A stretch of DNA of 64,000 nucleotides from Stappia sp. MMSF_3263 (GCF_030733745.1 NZ_JASHIK010000005.1:62001-126000), one strand, 5' to 3'. Shown: positions 27,883-36,949, numbered from the stretch's first letter. The notes: generated by a model not told the origin, from the sequence alone. Program-made: numbers and translations.

Positions 27883-28764
27883 TCAAAGACGCTCGATTTC
27901 GGTCGTGCCGAACAGTCCGTAGGGACGGATCATCAGCGCGACGAGGAGAAGGCCGAAAGTGGTGACGAGCTTGTATTCGCCGCCGAGATACGTGCCGGCC
28001 CAGGCCTCGATCAGGCCGATGACCAGACCGCCGACAAGTGCTCCAGCGACCGAATCCAGCCCTCCGACGATGACGACGACCAGCGCCGACAGGCCGAACA
28101 CGCCCATGGCCGGCGAGATGCCGCCGATGGAGCCGAGCAGCACTCCGGCGCCGGCGGCGGTGCCGCAACCCACGATCCAGGCAAGCGAGAAGACGCCCGG
28201 CACGTTGATCCCGCAGGAATAGGCGGCCGCCTGGTCGGTCGCCGTGGCGCGCAAGGCGACGCCGCCGCGCCAGAAGCGGAAAAGGGTGAGGAAGACGGCG
28301 ATGACGACCGCCGCGACGACGAAGGCGATGGCGATCTTGCGCGACACATAGGCCTCGCCGATGAAGACCGGCGTCGTCCCCATGAAGGCGGGCAGGGCGC
28401 GCGGATCGGTGCCCCAGACGAGCTCAACCAGTCCGACCAGCACCGAGCCGAGGCCGATCGTCACCATGAAGACGGAGATCGGGTTCTCGCCCAGCATCGG
28501 GCGGATCAGCCCGCGCTCCACGATGGCGCCGACCAGCCCGCCGCCGGCAACGGCCAGCGGGATCGCGGCGAAGGCCGGCAGGCCGAGACCTGCGGCGAAG
28601 GCGAAGAACAGGTAGCCGCCGAGCATCAGCATCTCGCCGACGGCCAGGTTGATGACGCGCGTTGCCTTGTAGATCAGCACGAAGGCAAGCGCGGTCAGCG
28701 CCAGCAGCGCGCCGGAGCCGAGACCTGCCAGCGTCACCTCCGTGAAGAACAGGAGATCGCTCAT
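27883..28764 (-). CDS. Liv-type ABC permease LivH-like
   Basis: Permease of 293 residues. Helix 1 and 2 region GLGSGALLALTALAFVLIYKATRVINLAVGEM is typical of LivH, as are GVALRATATDQAAAYSCGINV and VVIVGGLDSVAGALVGGL. The ATG at 28764 overlaps the LivG stop by four bases (ATGA), indicating translational coupling. It works with LivM-like as the membrane channel. Confidence 0.92.
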   Translation of the reverse strand: MSDLLFFTEVTLAGLGSGALLALTALAFVLIYKATRVINLAVGEMLMLGGYLFFAFAAGLGLPAFAAIPLAVAGGGLVGAIVERGLIRPMLGENPISVFMVTIGLGSVLVGLVELVWGTDPRALPAFMGTTPVFIGEAYVSRKIAIAFVVAAVVIAVFLTLFRFWRGGVALRATATDQAAAYSCGINVPGVFSLAWIVGCGTAAGAGVLLGSIGGISPAMGVFGLSALVVVIVGGLDSVAGALVGGLVIGLIEAWAGTYLGGEYKLVTTFGLLLVALMIRPYGLFGTTEIERL

Positions 28765-29630
28765 GCCACTTCCTCCCGGTTGCGGCCGGTATCCGGCCCT
28801 TCGCCCCTGAGCCGCGCCATCAGGGCGGCCGGGTCGCCGCTGCCCAGATAGGCTTCGGTGACATGCGGGTCGGCCTGCACTTCGTGCGGCAGGCCGCTGG
28901 CGATGACCTGGCCGAAATTCAGCACGACCACATGGTCGGAAATGTCCATCACCATGCCCATGTCGTGCTCGACCATCAGGATGGTGGTGCCCCACTCTTC
29001 CTTCACATCGAGGATGAAGCGGGCCATGTCCTCCGTCTCCTCGCGGTTCATGCCGGCGACGGGCTCGTCGAGAAGCAGGATGCGCGGCCGCATGGCCAGC
29101 GCCCGGGCAAGCTCGACGCGCTTCTGCAAGCCGTAGGAGAGGGCGGCGACCGGCATGTTGCGGATGTGGTTGATCTCGAGGAAGTCGATGATGCGCTCCT
29201 CGACCTCGGCGCGCAGAGCCATTTCCTCGCGCTGTGCCGGACCCCAATAGGCGAGGGCCTGCAACAGGTTGGTCTTCATGTGGGCATGGCGGCCGAGCTT
29301 GATGTTGTCGAGCACGGTCATGCCGCGGAACAGGGCGATGTTCTGGAAGGTGCGGGCGAAGCCGAGCGCGGCGCGCTCGGGCGGATGCATGCGCGTCACG
29401 TCGCGGCCGTCAAAGCGGACGGCGCCCTGCTGCGGGTGGTAGAAGCCGGAAATGCAGTTGAACATCGACGTCTTGCCGGCCCCGTTCGGACCGATCAGGG
29501 CCGTGATCGAACCCGGCTCGGCCGCGAAGGAAACGGTGCTCAACGCCTTGAGGCCGCCGAAGGAGAGCGACAGGCCCTCGACCTCGAGACGCGCCGCGCC
29601 GCTGGCGCCGGTTTCGCTTTGGCCCGTCAT
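28761..29630 (-). CDS. Liv-type ABC transporter ATPase LivG-like
   Basis: ATPase of 289 residues. Walker A is IGPNGAGKTSMFN, the signature is ALSYGLQKRVELARAL (a natural LSYG variant) and Walker B is RILLLDEPVAGMN. The long C-terminal BCA_ABC_TP region reads VVLNFGQVIASGLPHEV and VTEAYLG. Its ATG overlaps the stop of a 25-codon ORF with a strong Shine-Dalgarno sequence, so expression may be coupled to that leader. Confidence 0.93.
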   Translation of the reverse strand: MTGQSETGASGAARLEVEGLSLSFGGLKALSTVSFAAEPGSITALIGPNGAGKTSMFNCISGFYHPQQGAVRFDGRDVTRMHPPERAALGFARTFQNIALFRGMTVLDNIKLGRHAHMKTNLLQALAYWGPAQREEMALRAEVEERIIDFLEINHIRNMPVAALSYGLQKRVELARALAMRPRILLLDEPVAGMNREETEDMARFILDVKEEWGTTILMVEHDMGMVMDISDHVVVLNFGQVIASGLPHEVQADPHVTEAYLGSGDPAALMARLRGEGPDTGRNREEVA

Positions 29631-29704
29631 CCGCGATCCTTCCGGATGCGGGCGCGCACGGTGATGCCGGTCGTCGCCGACCGGGCGTTGAGAACGTCCG
29701 ACAT
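29627..29704 (-). CDS. 25-codon leader ORF coupled to livG
   Basis: Short ORF with the start MSDVLNARSATTG and the end RIRKDRG. GGGGAGGAA lies just upstream of its ATG, better than any site before livG itself. Its TGA overlaps the livG ATG (ATGA). Being basic and short it resembles no family I know. It could be a coupling leader peptide that feeds ribosomes into livG, or a small protein; the overlap and the strong SD are directly visible. Confidence 0.55.
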   Translation of the reverse strand: MSDVLNARSATTGITVRARIRKDRG

Positions 29705-29758
29705 GTTCCTCCCCGATATTGTCTCCGGCCCGCCTCCACGGGCCTTGCGGTCAAGTTC

Positions 29759-30535
29759 TCACGAGTACTGCCTGGCCGTGGACAGGCGCTCGAAAATCCG
29801 TTCCACCGGCTCGTCGATGTCGCGCCCGGCGCGCTCGAAGCCCTTTCTCCAGTCGACGAGGTGGCGCCGGGTCCAGACCCGCGCCGCCTCCTTGTCGCGC
29901 GAGGCCACCGCGTCGATCATGTGACGGTGCGCGGTGACCATGCGCCCCGCGCCTTGCGGGACCCTGCGGCAGATCAGTTCCGAGGTCGGAAAGAACAGCA
30001 GGGCAGCGGGTTCGCGCGCCAGTTCAAGCACCCGGTTGCCCGAGGCGCGGGCGAGCAGCGCGTGAAAATTCGTGTCGATCTCGGCAAGCCGCACCGGGTC
30101 GTCGACGGCGGCCTCCGCCTGCTTCTGGTTGGCTTCCAGCGCGGCGAGGTCGTCGGCGTCGGCGTTGTCCACCGCAGCCTCGATGACGCCGAGCTCGAGG
30201 ATCATCGAAGCGTTGAACAATTCGCGGAACGTCACCTGGTGCAGCACCAGGGCGCGGCTCATGCGGTCGGAGAGCTTGCGGTAATGCGGCAGGCAGACAT
30301 AGAGCTTGCGGCCGGCCTCGCGCTGGACCAGCCCGCCCTGTTCGAGCAGGCGGATGCCCTCGCGCACGGTTGAGCGGTTGACGCCGAACTGGCGCACCAG
30401 TTCCGCCTCGGTGCCGATCTCGTCGCCCGGGCGCAGCCTGCCGGCCATGATTTCCCGTTCGATGGCCTCCGCCACCATCTGGTAGGCGGACGGCACCTTG
30501 ATCTTCTCGAACCGGCCACTCTCCGCCACCGACAT
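29759..30535 (-). CDS. GntR-family (FadR subfamily) regulator
   Basis: Regulator of 258 residues. The winged helix reads YQMVAEAIEREIMAGRL then GTEAELVRQFGVNRSTVREGIRLLEQGGLV, followed by an FCD-type helical effector domain with LELGVIEAAV, EIDTNFHALLARASGN and HRHMIDAVASRD (metal-binding positions). The start at 30535 is chosen from the family length. It lies directly upstream of the Liv / beta-oxidation unit on the same strand, so it is the likely regulator. Two identical dyads lie in its upstream region. Confidence 0.92.
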   Translation of the reverse strand: MSVAESGRFEKIKVPSAYQMVAEAIEREIMAGRLRPGDEIGTEAELVRQFGVNRSTVREGIRLLEQGGLVQREAGRKLYVCLPHYRKLSDRMSRALVLHQVTFRELFNASMILELGVIEAAVDNADADDLAALEANQKQAEAAVDDPVRLAEIDTNFHALLARASGNRVLELAREPAALLFFPTSELICRRVPQGAGRMVTAHRHMIDAVASRDKEAARVWTRRHLVDWRKGFERAGRDIDEPVERIFERLSTARQYS

Positions 30536-30599
30536 GTCGAAAGCCTCCCCCGGACGACCCGCCGACGCCTCTTGCTTGTGCGCCGTGTCAGTTCGTCCC

Positions 30600-30612
30600 T
30601 TTGTCGGACAAA
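30600..30612. promoter_or_regulatory. GntR/FadR-type operator, copy 1
   Basis: TTTGTCGGACAAA, a perfect 13-bp palindrome around a central G, about 65 bases upstream of the GntR start. It fits the FadR-subfamily pattern T-N-GT-N(0-3)-AC-N-A. A half-site CGGACAAAC follows at about 30622. Confidence 0.7.
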
Positions 30613-30718
30613 GATTGCACACGGACAAACGGACCGTCAAGCGACCTTTTGTTGCTGCACTGCGGCGCAGAAGCCCGCCAATGTCGGGCCAGCTCACCTG
30701 TCGTAGGGGGATTGCCGG

Positions 30719-30731
30719 TTTGTCGGACAAA
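30719..30731. promoter_or_regulatory. GntR/FadR-type operator, copy 2
   Basis: A second exact copy of TTTGTCGGACAAA, 119 bases from the first (centre to centre). It lies nearer to the divergent acetyltransferase gene, so the regulator may control both directions or loop the DNA. The 309 bases between the two genes hold no other feature I can support. Confidence 0.7.
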
Positions 30732-30844
30732 GTCAGGCAGGGCATTTGCCGAAGAAAAATTCGGGGGGCTCTCCCATGCGTCGATTTTTTGGCCGAAGGG
30801 GAGCCGGATCGCCTATCCTTGCCCGTGGCAAGGAGCACGAACGC

Positions 30845-31852
30845 ATGGCGAAAGAAACGCTGGCGGTGGAAATCAGGGCGGCACGGGACGCGGACATCCC
30901 GTCGATGACCGACCTTCTTCTGGAGGATGCGGGCGAGCGCCGCGCGGAAAATCCCGGCCTGTGGGGGCTGGCCGGCGATGCCGGAACCAGGGTCGGCGCG
31001 GCGCTTGCCGCCGCCATCGCGGGCGAAGGGCATGGGCCCCGGCATGCCTGGCTGGTTGCCGAGGTCGGGGGCGAGTTGGTCGGGATGGCCCATTCCCTGG
31101 TGCTGCCGGTGCCGCCGATCTATGCCGGAAACTGGGGTGATCCCGGTCTCCTGATGCCTGAATGTTTCGTGACGAAGACGGCGCCGGAAGGCACGATGCA
31201 GGCGCTTGTCGAGGCGGCGGAGGCGGATCTTCGCGCCGTCGGGGTGCAGTTGCACCTTGCGTCCGGCATCGGCGTGCGGCAATGCGCGATGCTTGAGCGG
31301 GCGGGGTATCGGCCGATCACGCTTTATCTTGCAAGATCCGGCTTGCGGGCGGTTCCGGTATCCGGTGCAGTTCGCCCGGCGGGAGCCGGCGACATTGCCG
31401 GGATCGTTGCCCGCAGTGCCGAGCACAGGCGCGTGATCGCCGCGCTCAACGAGCGGTTCTGGGCTCCGCATCAGGAGGCTGACATCCGCTTCGACGCCTG
31501 GATGCGGCGCAGTCTCACCCTTGAGGACAGGGACATGCTGGTCGCAGGCGAGGGCGAGGCGCTCGAGGGCTACGCGATCGCCCAGCCGGCCTCGCGCCTG
31601 CATTTTCCGCCCGCCCATGACATCGCCGCGACCGGAATTCTGGACGACTTCTTCCATCGGGACTTTGCCGATCCGGTCCGGCTTTCGCATGGCGGGCAAG
31701 GGGCCGCCGCGCTGCTCGGGGCGGCGGAAACCGCTTTCGCCAGGCGCGGGATCGCAGCGGCGGTGGTGATCTGCCCGGCTGCGTGGCCCTCGAAGATCGA
31801 GACCCTGGAGGCAGCCGGCTACCGGACCGCGATCACCTGGATGATCAAGTAA
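30845..31852 (+). CDS. tandem GNAT N-acetyltransferase
   Basis: A 335-residue protein with two GNAT-like halves. The first (about residues 5-165) has AWLVAEVGGELVGMAHSLVLPV, then TKTAPEGTMQALVEAAEADLRAVGVQLHLASGIG-type motif A and B strands. The second half repeats AARDAD-like opening as VRPAGAGDIAGIVARSAEHR. Acetyl-CoA-dependent acetylation is expected in the first half; the second may be degenerate. AAGGAG lies about ten bases before ATG 30845. It is divergent from the GntR gene and shares its operator region. The acceptor is unknown. Confidence 0.75.
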   Translation: MAKETLAVEIRAARDADIPSMTDLLLEDAGERRAENPGLWGLAGDAGTRVGAALAAAIAGEGHGPRHAWLVAEVGGELVGMAHSLVLPVPPIYAGNWGDPGLLMPECFVTKTAPEGTMQALVEAAEADLRAVGVQLHLASGIGVRQCAMLERAGYRPITLYLARSGLRAVPVSGAVRPAGAGDIAGIVARSAEHRRVIAALNERFWAPHQEADIRFDAWMRRSLTLEDRDMLVAGEGEALEGYAIAQPASRLHFPPAHDIAATGILDDFFHRDFADPVRLSHGGQGAAALLGAAETAFARRGIAAAVVICPAAWPSKIETLEAAGYRTAITWMIK

Positions 31853-31899
31853 CGGCGGCGCAGGCCTTGCTTTCCTCCGGCTGCCGGTGCGGTGGCGGA

Positions 31900-31930
31900 T
31901 TGACATTTCCGTTGTCACGTAACATATAAA
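31900..31930 (+). promoter_or_regulatory. promoter of the Rrf2-family gene, apparently leaderless
   Basis: TTGACA at 31900-31905 and a TATA-rich -10 at about 31923-31930 (CATATAAA), 17-18 bases apart. The ATG at 31936 is only about six to eight bases beyond, where transcription would begin, and no Shine-Dalgarno sequence precedes it. GTT-N7-AAC (31911-31923) sits between the two boxes as a possible autoregulatory site. Confidence 0.55.
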
Positions 31931-31935
31931 GTTCC

Positions 31936-32406
31936 ATGAAAAGAGACAGCCGACTGTCCGGCGTGCTCCATGTGCTGCTGCACATGGCCGAGCATGACGG
32001 CCCCGTGACCTCCGAGGTGCTGGCAAAAGCCATGTGCACCAATCCTGTCGTGATCCGCCGGATCATGGCGGGGTTGCGTGAGCGCGGCTATGTGCGCTCG
32101 GAAAAGGGCCATCGCGGCGGCTGGCGCATCGCCCGCGACCTTTCCGGGATCACCTTGCGCGATGTCTACGACGCGCTGGGCCGGCCGTCGCTCTTTGCCA
32201 TGGGCAATCGCAACGAATCGCCCGGTTGCCTCGTCGAGCAGGCCGTCAACACGGCGCTCGACAGCGCCTTTCAGGAGGCGGAGGCCTTGCTGCTTGCCCG
32301 CCTCGGCGAGGTGACGCTCGCCGCCCTCAGCGCTGAGTTTCATGCGGGGCTTGTCGCGCGCCAAGGCGTGCTGGAGACGGAGATCGACATTGAAAACGTC
32401 CACTGA
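31936..32406 (+). CDS. Rrf2-family transcriptional regulator
   Basis: Rrf2-type winged-helix protein of 156 residues: [21 protein letters not shown], then [32 protein letters not shown] is the DNA-binding region. The three-cysteine iron-sulphur pattern of IscR and NsrR is absent; only one cysteine lies in the region after residue 90 (ESPGCLVEQ), as in YwnA-like members that sense electrophiles or nothing known. The methyltransferase gene overlaps its 3' end by 17 bases, so the pair forms an operon, with the enzyme as the likely target or partner. Confidence 0.88.
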   Translation: MKRDSRLSGVLHVLLHMAEHDGPVTSEVLAKAMCTNPVVIRRIMAGLRERGYVRSEKGHRGGWRIARDLSGITLRDVYDALGRPSLFAMGNRNESPGCLVEQAVNTALDSAFQEAEALLLARLGEVTLAALSAEFHAGLVARQGVLETEIDIENVH

Positions 32407-33097
32407 AGACAGCAACAACCGGTTCCTCAAGTCGTTCCAGGACCCGCAAGCGGTCGCGGATTATGTCGATGGTCCGCGCCGCTACGTGCCGGGCCTTGCC
32501 GACCTGCACCGCATGACCGGCCTGCTGCTGGCCGAACGGGCGCCGGAGGATGCCAGGGTTCTGGTTCTGGGAGCGGGCGGCGGCCTGGAGTTGAAGGCGC
32601 TTTCGGATGCCCATCCGGGCTGGCGTTTCGTCGGCGTCGATCCGGCCGAGCCGATGCTGGATCTGGCGCGGGAGGTGCTCGGTCCTTCCATGACCCGGAT
32701 CGAGCTGGTGCAGGGCTATATCGACGACGCGCCGCAAGGCCCGTTCGACGCGGCCGTCTGCCTGCTGACCCTGCATTTCCTGTCCCCCGACGAGCGGCGG
32801 CGCACGGCGGGGGAGATTCACCACCGACTGAAGCCGGGCGCGCCTTTCGTCGCCGCTCATTGCAGCTTTCCGCAAGGGGCGGAAGAACGCCGGACATGGT
32901 TGTCGCGCTATGCGGCTTTCGCGCTGGCGTCCGGCGCGGACCCGGAGCAGGTAGGTGCGGCGCGGGCGGCGATCGAAGCCAGCGAGATGACCCTCGATCC
33001 GGGCCATGACGAGGAACTGCTGCGCGAGGCGGGGTTTGCCGATGCGAGCCTTTTCTATGCCGCCTTCACGTGGCGCGGCTGGACGGCGCATGCCTGA
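32390..33097 (+). CDS. SAM-dependent methyltransferase (class I)
   Basis: Small-molecule type methyltransferase, 235 residues. Motif I is [20 protein letters not shown], motif II begins [17 protein letters not shown], and the post-motif region [17 protein letters not shown] follows. A TTG start at 32390 ([13 protein letters not shown]) fits family length and has GGAG nine bases upstream; it overlaps the Rrf2 gene. The family often methylates small toxic acceptors; the substrate is unknown. Regulation together with the Rrf2 gene is likely. Confidence 0.82.
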   Translation: MKTSTEDSNNRFLKSFQDPQAVADYVDGPRRYVPGLADLHRMTGLLLAERAPEDARVLVLGAGGGLELKALSDAHPGWRFVGVDPAEPMLDLAREVLGPSMTRIELVQGYIDDAPQGPFDAAVCLLTLHFLSPDERRRTAGEIHHRLKPGAPFVAAHCSFPQGAEERRTWLSRYAAFALASGADPEQVGAARAAIEASEMTLDPGHDEELLREAGFADASLFYAAFTWRGWTAHA

Positions 33098-33141
33098 GCG
33101 GTCGCCTCCGGGAGGCCTGGCGCCGGTCTCGCTTCGGGAAC

Positions 33142-33468
33142 TCAGTTCGCGATGATCTCGAAGACGCCGGGGTGGACGACGATCGGTTCGGGAAAGCCCT
33201 TGCCCAGCACTTTCATGCCGTCGGCGTTCAGCCCCTCGGCATTGCCGTAGCCCTCGTTGACGACCGCGTCATAGGCCGCCTGCGATTCCCACACGACAAT
33301 ATTGATGAAGTTGATGCGGCCCCGCGCGGTCGAGGCGCGGTAGAAGGTGGAGGAAACGAAGCCCGCCTTGCCGCGAAAATAGTCGACATAGGCGTTGCGC
33401 ACGAGGATGGCGGTGTCCTCCATGCCATCGGGAACCTCGATGCAGTTGATGGCGCTGATCTGGGGCAT
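33142..33468 (-). CDS. antibiotic biosynthesis monooxygenase-domain protein
   Basis: Small dimeric alpha/beta-barrel protein of the ABM superfamily, 108 residues: INCIEVPDGMEDTAILVRNAYVDYF, then GFVSSTFYRAS, FINIVVWESQAAYDAVV. Members oxidise aromatic polyketides or quinols without cofactor, though many small ones are uncharacterised. AGGAG is four bases before the ATG. It stands alone between convergent and same-strand genes. Confidence 0.75.
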   Translation of the reverse strand: MPQISAINCIEVPDGMEDTAILVRNAYVDYFRGKAGFVSSTFYRASTARGRINFINIVVWESQAAYDAVVNEGYGNAEGLNADGMKVLGKGFPEPIVVHPGVFEIIAN

Positions 33469-33612
33469 GGTCTCTCCTGGTGTCCGGAGGCGCGGCCGGG
33501 GTGGCCTGGCTCCACCGCTTACACGGGCAGGGCTGGGCTGTCACCACTCCTGCAGGCAGAGGCGGAGAGGGGAAAAGTTTCCTCCACGGCCGCGCAGGCT
33601 TTCCTGTTTTCG

Positions 33613-34086
33613 CTACGGTTTCAGCGGTATGGCCGTCGTTTCCTTGCCGGTTCGGATCACGAACATCGTGTAGAAGCGCGCCACGTTGGTGTCGTCGCGG
33701 AAGTTCCGCTCGCACAATGAGTCGAATTCCTCCATGTCCGAAAGCCGCAGCATCAGCACCACATCGGTCTCGCCGCTGACGGCATAGGCCTGCACCACCG
33801 CCGGTTCTTTCTCGACAAGATCGAGGAAGCGGCGGGTCTGTTGCTCGCCATGACGTTCAAGCTCGACCGTGACAAGCGCCTTCAGCCCCTTGCCGGCGCG
33901 CGAGGGGTCGAGGATCGCCACCGTACGGTCGATGATGCCGGCCGCCTTCAGCCGGCGGATGCGGCGCAGGCAGCTTGACGGCGACAGCCCGACCTCCTCC
34001 GCCAGGGCCGCGTTGGTACGACCGGCATCCGCCTGCAGCAGGTTGAGCAGCTTGCGGTCGATGCGGTCGGTCTGCGTGTGGTCCAT
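33613..34086 (-). CDS. Lrp/AsnC-family regulator
   Basis: Feast/famine regulator of 157 residues. The helix-turn-helix is [45 protein letters not shown], and the RAM effector domain follows ([27 protein letters not shown]). The start at 34086 is the family-like [10 protein letters not shown]. It is divergent from an integral membrane protein, with a 19-bp palindrome between them; such proteins typically control a neighbouring transporter and themselves. Confidence 0.92.
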   Translation of the reverse strand: MDHTQTDRIDRKLLNLLQADAGRTNAALAEEVGLSPSSCLRRIRRLKAAGIIDRTVAILDPSRAGKGLKALVTVELERHGEQQTRRFLDLVEKEPAVVQAYAVSGETDVVLMLRLSDMEEFDSLCERNFRDDTNVARFYTMFVIRTGKETTAIPLKP

Positions 34087-34142
34087 GGCTCCTCCGAAGG
34101 GAATATCCGTGCAGGTGTCAGTGTCGCCGACCCTTATGGCAG

Positions 34143-34161
34143 TGTGCAATAAAATTGCACA
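34143..34161. promoter_or_regulatory. Lrp-type palindrome
   Basis: TGTGCAAT-AAA-ATTGCACA, a perfect 19-bp palindrome with an AT centre, midway between the divergent Lrp and membrane-protein genes. A second, weaker dyad TTGCA-N6-TGCAA overlaps its right end (34155-34170). Lrp/AsnC proteins bind such AT-centred dyads. Confidence 0.7.
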
Positions 34162-34235
34162 AGCTTGCAAAATTTGACCAAAAATTCCGTCGGTCCCGGG
34201 GTATTTCTGTCGGCGAACGCGATGGAGTGTTGAGG

Positions 34236-35237
34236 ATGTCAGTGACTGCGCTGCTGGTTCGTCGGACCCGCGAAACGATTGAAATCTATTGGGAACTGGT
34301 GCGCATCATCGTGCCGGTCATGGTGGTGACCGAGCTGCTGGCCCAGTATGGCGTGATCCGTGCGGTGTCGCCGCATTTCGCGCCGCTGATGGAGCTCTTC
34401 GGCCTGCCTCCGGAGTTCGCGCTGGCCTGGCTGACAGGTCTGCTGGTCGGCATCTGGGGCGCCATCGTGATCGTGTTCGCGCTGGTACCGGCGTCGGAGC
34501 TGACGGTCGCCGACATCACGATTTTCTCGACCCTGCTGCTGTTTGCCCATGCGCTGCCGATCGAGCAGAAAATCATCCAGAAAGCGGGGCCGGGGTTCTG
34601 GATCACCACGGTGCTGCGCATTGTCGGCGGGCTTGCCTGTGCCGGGTTGCTGCATTTGCTGTTTTCGGTCACCGGCTGGCTGGCGCAGCCGCTGTCGCCG
34701 GTCTGGCTGCCGATGCAGGAAGCGTCGGGCTGGGGCGGCTTCGCACTTGGCATGGGCAAGATGCTGGCGGTCATGCTGGTCATCCTGCTCGGCCTCAGCT
34801 GGATGATGGAGATCCTGCGGATCACCGGCATTCTCGACCTTTTGAACCGGGCTTTGGTGCCACTCTTTCGCCTCGCAGGCATCGAGGCGCAGGCCGTTCC
34901 CTTCGCCGCGGTGGGGCTCCTGCTCGGCATCTCCTATGGTGGCGGGCTCCTCATTCGCGAGGCGCGGGCCGCGCGGGTCGATCCGCGTCAGGTGTTTCTC
35001 GCCTGTGCGTTCATGGGCTTTGCCCACAGCATCATCGAAGACACGCTGGTCGTCGTGGCGATGGGCGCCGATTTCACCAGCGTCTTCTTCGGTCGTCTCG
35101 CCTTCGCGGTCGTCGCCACGGCGCTGCTTGCCCGCCTTGTCGCGCTGATTCCGGACTGGATCCTTTTCACCGTGCCGCCGACCCGCCCGGAGCCGGTGGC
35201 CGTGGAAGCGGCGGAGGCGGAATCGGCGTCCAGCTGA
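34236..35237 (+). CDS. nucleoside-recognition (Gate) domain membrane protein
   Basis: Polytopic membrane protein of 333 residues with about eight helices, of the nucleoside recognition/Gate domain family (YjiH, SpmA/B-like). Family segments are [40 protein letters not shown]-type and [21 protein letters not shown]. The function of such proteins is poorly known, with transport of nucleosides or metabolites proposed. The C-terminal tail after RPEP is acidic and low-complexity. It is divergent from an Lrp regulator, suggesting control by an amino acid or related metabolite. Confidence 0.8.
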   Translation: MSVTALLVRRTRETIEIYWELVRIIVPVMVVTELLAQYGVIRAVSPHFAPLMELFGLPPEFALAWLTGLLVGIWGAIVIVFALVPASELTVADITIFSTLLLFAHALPIEQKIIQKAGPGFWITTVLRIVGGLACAGLLHLLFSVTGWLAQPLSPVWLPMQEASGWGGFALGMGKMLAVMLVILLGLSWMMEILRITGILDLLNRALVPLFRLAGIEAQAVPFAAVGLLLGISYGGGLLIREARAARVDPRQVFLACAFMGFAHSIIEDTLVVVAMGADFTSVFFGRLAFAVVATALLARLVALIPDWILFTVPPTRPEPVAVEAAEAESASS

Positions 35238-35272
35238 TTCCGCGTCGTCGGACGGGCCGGCTGTCGTTTCGC

Positions 35273-36193
35273 TCAGCCGGCCCCGGCCGCTTCGGCCAGG
35301 CGCAGGAGTGTCGCGCGCAGGGCCCGTGCCGCCGGCCCCAGTGCCACGTCGGTGCGGTGCATCAGGTAGATGCGGACACACGTCTCGCCGCGTTCGCCGA
35401 CCTCGACCGTCGGCACGCGTTGCAGCCGGCCTTCGGCCAGATCCCGCTCGACCAGCCAGAGCGGCAGGTTACCCCAGCCGATACCGGCCAGGATCAGGGC
35501 GTGTTTGGTGGCGTTGTCGGCGACCCGCCACGTTCCCGGTGACAGCACGTCGAAATCCTGCCCCTTCGTCAGCGGCGAGGGATCCTCCACCACCACCTGG
35601 ACATGCTCGGCCAGCTCCTCGGAACTTGCCGGCCGGCTTTCCGCGGCGAACCGGGCAAGCGGATGGCTCGCGGCGACGACCGCGGCACGCCGCACGAAAG
35701 TGAGGGTCTGGCGCTCGATGCCGGGGTCGGGAATGTCGACCCCGCTGACCGAGAGCGTGCAGCGGCTCTCGCGCAGGGCATGTACGGCTTCTCCCAGCGA
35801 GGCTGTCAGTATGCGCAGGGAGACCGAAGGCCAGGCCGTCTGCATCTCCTGCATCGCGCGGGAAACCAGCTCCTGGGGCGCCTGCGGATCGAGGGCCACC
35901 GTCAGGCCCAGTTCGACGCCGTCGCCCAGTCCGCGCGCCCGGGCACGCATCTTGTCGACCTTCAGCAGGATGGCGCGCGTGTCGGCCAGCAGCGACCGGG
36001 CTTCCGGTGTCAGCGCGGGGCGATGGCCGGAGCGGTCGAAGAGCTCGACCCCGAGCTGGGCCTCCAGGTTGCCGATGGCGTGGCTTACCGCCGACTGGAC
36101 CCGGCCGAGCCGGGCCGCCGCCGCACGGAAGCTTCCGGTCTCCGCGACAGTGGCGAAGACCCGCATCTGGTCGAGGGTCAGGGCGTCGATCAT
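35273..36193 (-). CDS. LysR-family regulator beside wrbA
   Basis: LysR-type protein, 306 residues. The DNA-binding part reads LTLDQMRVFATVAETGSFRAAAARLGRVQSAVSHAIGNLEAQLGVELFDR, and the effector domain contains GLTVALDPQAPQELVSRAM and ALILAGIGWGNLPLWL. It is divergent from wrbA and an MFS exporter gene, its probable targets. Confidence 0.92.
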   Translation of the reverse strand: MIDALTLDQMRVFATVAETGSFRAAAARLGRVQSAVSHAIGNLEAQLGVELFDRSGHRPALTPEARSLLADTRAILLKVDKMRARARGLGDGVELGLTVALDPQAPQELVSRAMQEMQTAWPSVSLRILTASLGEAVHALRESRCTLSVSGVDIPDPGIERQTLTFVRRAAVVAASHPLARFAAESRPASSEELAEHVQVVVEDPSPLTKGQDFDVLSPGTWRVADNATKHALILAGIGWGNLPLWLVERDLAEGRLQRVPTVEVGERGETCVRIYLMHRTDVALGPAARALRATLLRLAEAAGAG

Positions 36194-36214
36194 GATCGAT
36201 TTCTTAGATCAGGT

Positions 36215-36231
36215 TGAGCTAATTTTCCTCA
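36215..36231. promoter_or_regulatory. possible LysR operator between LysR and wrbA
   Basis: TGAG-N9-CTCA dyad in AT-rich DNA between the divergent genes, about 20 bases from the LysR start. It fits the loose LysR pattern T-N11-A but is short, so it is weak evidence. Confidence 0.35.
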
Positions 36232-36310
36232 GTTACATCGATATGTCCAGCCTGTCATCAGTGTTGCGGACGGCGAACCGCCGACAACAGCAGTGAGACA
36301 GGAGACGGTC

Positions 36311-36949
36311 ATGACCAGGGTACTGGTGCTTTATTATTCCTCCTACGGCCATGTCGCGACGATGGCGCAAGCGGTCGCCGAAGGGGTCAGGGAGGCCGGC
36401 GCGGAGGTGACGCTGCGCCGCGTGCCGGAGCTGGTGCCGGAGGCGGTCGCGCGCAAGTCGGGCTATGTCCTTGACCAGGAGGCGCAGGTCGCAACCGTCG
36501 CGGAACTCGCCGAGCATGACGCGGTCATTTTCGGCACGCCGACCCGCTTCGGCAACATGGCAAGCCAGATGAAGAACTTCCTCGACCAGGCCGGCGGCCT
36601 GTGGGCGAGCGATGCCCTGGTCGGCAAGCTGGCCAGCGTCTTCACCTCCACCGGCAGCCAGCATGGCGGCCAGGAGAGCACGATCCTTTCCACGCATGTG
36701 GTCTTGATGCATCTGGGCATGATCGTCGTCGGGCTGCCCTACACGTTCAAGGGCCAGATGCGGATGGACGAGATCACCGGCTGTTCGCCCTATGGCGCTT
36801 CGACGCTGGCCGACGACGGGGAGGGCGGCGACCGCAGCCCGAGCGCCAACGAGCTGGCCGGTGCGCGGTTCCAGGGCGCGCATGTCGCCCGGCTGGCCAC
36901 GGACCTGCGCCTTGGCCGGACGCAGCGCACGGGTGAGGCGGTACGGTGA
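36311..36949 (+). CDS. wrbA: NAD(P)H:quinone oxidoreductase WrbA (type IV)
   Basis: Flavodoxin-like FMN protein of 212 residues that reduces quinones by two electrons to protect against redox stress. It has [16 protein letters not shown] (FMN phosphate loop), [34 protein letters not shown] and the late [11 protein letters not shown]. These are the signature parts of WrbA. GGAGA precedes the ATG. The stop overlaps the GTG of the following MFS gene, so both are one operon, with the divergent LysR as likely regulator. Confidence 0.95.
   Translation: MTRVLVLYYSSYGHVATMAQAVAEGVREAGAEVTLRRVPELVPEAVARKSGYVLDQEAQVATVAELAEHDAVIFGTPTRFGNMASQMKNFLDQAGGLWASDALVGKLASVFTSTGSQHGGQESTILSTHVVLMHLGMIVVGLPYTFKGQMRMDEITGCSPYGASTLADDGEGGDRSPSANELAGARFQGAHVARLATDLRLGRTQRTGEAVR

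Noticed and set aside
29759-32026. Long upstream extension of the GntR gene frame
   Set aside because: The open frame continues far upstream through the operator region and across the acetyltransferase gene, but family length and start MSVAESGRF at 30535 define the real gene.
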